Source of the DNA: Diaphorobacter limosus
Lineage (GTDB): Bacteria; Pseudomonadota; Gammaproteobacteria; Burkholderiales; Burkholderiaceae_C
Length of the DNA: 64,000 nt
Reading direction: 5' to 3'
Assembly (NCBI RefSeq): GCF_033100095.1
Contig: NZ_CP136921.1
Location: forward strand, 3,189,001 to 3,253,000
Position 1 is the first letter of the stretch. The number at the start of each line of letters is the position of its first letter. The notes under the pieces are model-generated. The model was not told where the DNA came from. It saw only the letters and a list, made by a program, of their open reading frames with translations, and searched no databases. Positions 63,618-64,000 of this stretch are shown here, piece by piece. A program made the position numbers and the translations under genes.

Positions 63618-64000
63618 ATGAACCACCCCAGTGCACGCGGCCCGCGCTACCGGCAATTGCCGCTGTGGCGCGACGCGCAGCGCCTGCTGCTGCAGGTGGA
63701 GCTGGCCGTGCGCGACTTTGCCCGCTACCACAAATACACCCTGGGCAGCGAGCTGCGCCAGCAGGCCATGGCCATTTGCCGTTTGGTGGCGCGTGCGGCC
63801 CAGCAGGGCGATGTGCAGCGCCGCGTGGTGGTGTTGGAGCGCCTGGTGTGGGGGCTGGAAGACTTCAAGATACGCCTGCAACTGGCCAAAGAGTTGCAGG
63901 CCTTTGCCTCATTCGCCCAGTTTCAAGCCTTGGCAGAACTTGCCGTGGCGCTGGGCAAACAGAGCGGGGGGTGGTGCAAAAAGGCGCGGTCCGTAGCGGC
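63618..64000 (+). CDS. avd: DGR accessory protein Avd (four-helix bundle), cut by window edge
   Basis: 127 codons are visible, close to the full ~125 aa of bAvd-type proteins. RQLPLWRDAQRLLLQVELAVRDFARYHKYTLGSELRQQAMAICRLVARAAQ ... VVVLERLVWGLEDFKIRLQLAKELQAF ... FQALAELAVALGKQSGGWCKKAR shows the Avd family features (KYTLG, the LQLAKEL helix and the terminal GGW). Avd forms a positively charged pentamer that works with the DGR reverse transcriptase in template-primed cDNA synthesis. It lies 24 bp after the target gene; the template repeat and reverse transcriptase should follow beyond 64,000. Confidence 0.9.
   Translation, partial: MNHPSARGPRYRQLPLWRDAQRLLLQVELAVRDFARYHKYTLGSELRQQAMAICRLVARAAQQGDVQRRVVVLERLVWGLEDFKIRLQLAKELQAFASFAQFQALAELAVALGKQSGGWCKKARSVA

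Overview
The window is GC-rich, densely packed DNA whose gene content points to a betaproteobacterium of the family Comamonadaceae (Acidovorax/Alicycliphilus/Diaphorobacter-like). This placement is an inference from the flgAMN plus flgBCDEFGHIJKL layout, the corC-lnt and fabAB pairs, the MocR and bkd families and the family-type dispersed palindromic repeats. No rRNA, tRNA or CRISPR array is visible.

The left two thirds (1-48.2 kb) read as chromosomal backbone. In order: a histidine phosphatase; a PLP-enzyme and amino-acid exporter group with a divergent MocR regulator; a nitronate monooxygenase; an NSS transporter; an HDOD protein; the flagellar rod/hook operon flgBCDEFGHIJKL on the minus strand, interrupted between flgH and flgI by a ~0.8-kb nested palindrome; flgA and flgMN on the plus strand with a sigma-28-type promoter; phenylalanine/tyrosine catabolism (phhA, hppD, Lrp regulator); a GNAT protein; corC-lnt; fabA-fabB; the complete branched-chain keto-acid dehydrogenase operon (bkdA1, bkdA2, bkdB, lpdV); lrgAB; and an AraC-regulated oxidoreductase operon (flavoprotein, GMC alcohol oxidase, aldehyde dehydrogenase, TPP enzyme) of unknown substrate. 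It closes with nirB behind a perfect-looking sigma-54 promoter.

From 48.2 to 58.6 kb the nitrite-reductase locus is broken. An 811-bp IS6-family element cuts the 3' end of nirB and the 3' end of an IS91-like transposase gene, and its inverted repeats give both genes the same four-residue tail and stop. A second, frameshifted IS91-like copy lies about 7 kb further on in the same orientation. Each IS91 copy carries a 3' fragment of an lpdA gene next to its upstream end. After the second copy only the last 40 codons of a nirC-like formate/nitrite transporter remain, and nirD is absent. Between the two IS91 copies lies an intact, translationally coupled seven-gene operon encoding a small Ras-like GTPase, a roadblock/LC7 protein, a second possibly roadblock-like protein, an Aer-like PAS protein, a PhnD-like binding protein without a signal peptide and two proteins I cannot name. 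I know of no described function for this module.

The right end (58.6-64 kb) is a mixture of decay and accessory function. glyQ carries a one-base deletion, and glyS is cut after about 143 codons and joined to the 3' part of an alpha/beta-hydrolase gene. Next come a cupin gene and a complete mqsRA toxin-antitoxin pair with an operator-like palindrome. The window ends inside what looks like a diversity-generating retroelement: a secreted DUF1566-type target protein with a mutagenised-looking 3' end, followed by an Avd accessory protein. The template repeat and reverse transcriptase would lie just beyond base 64,000.
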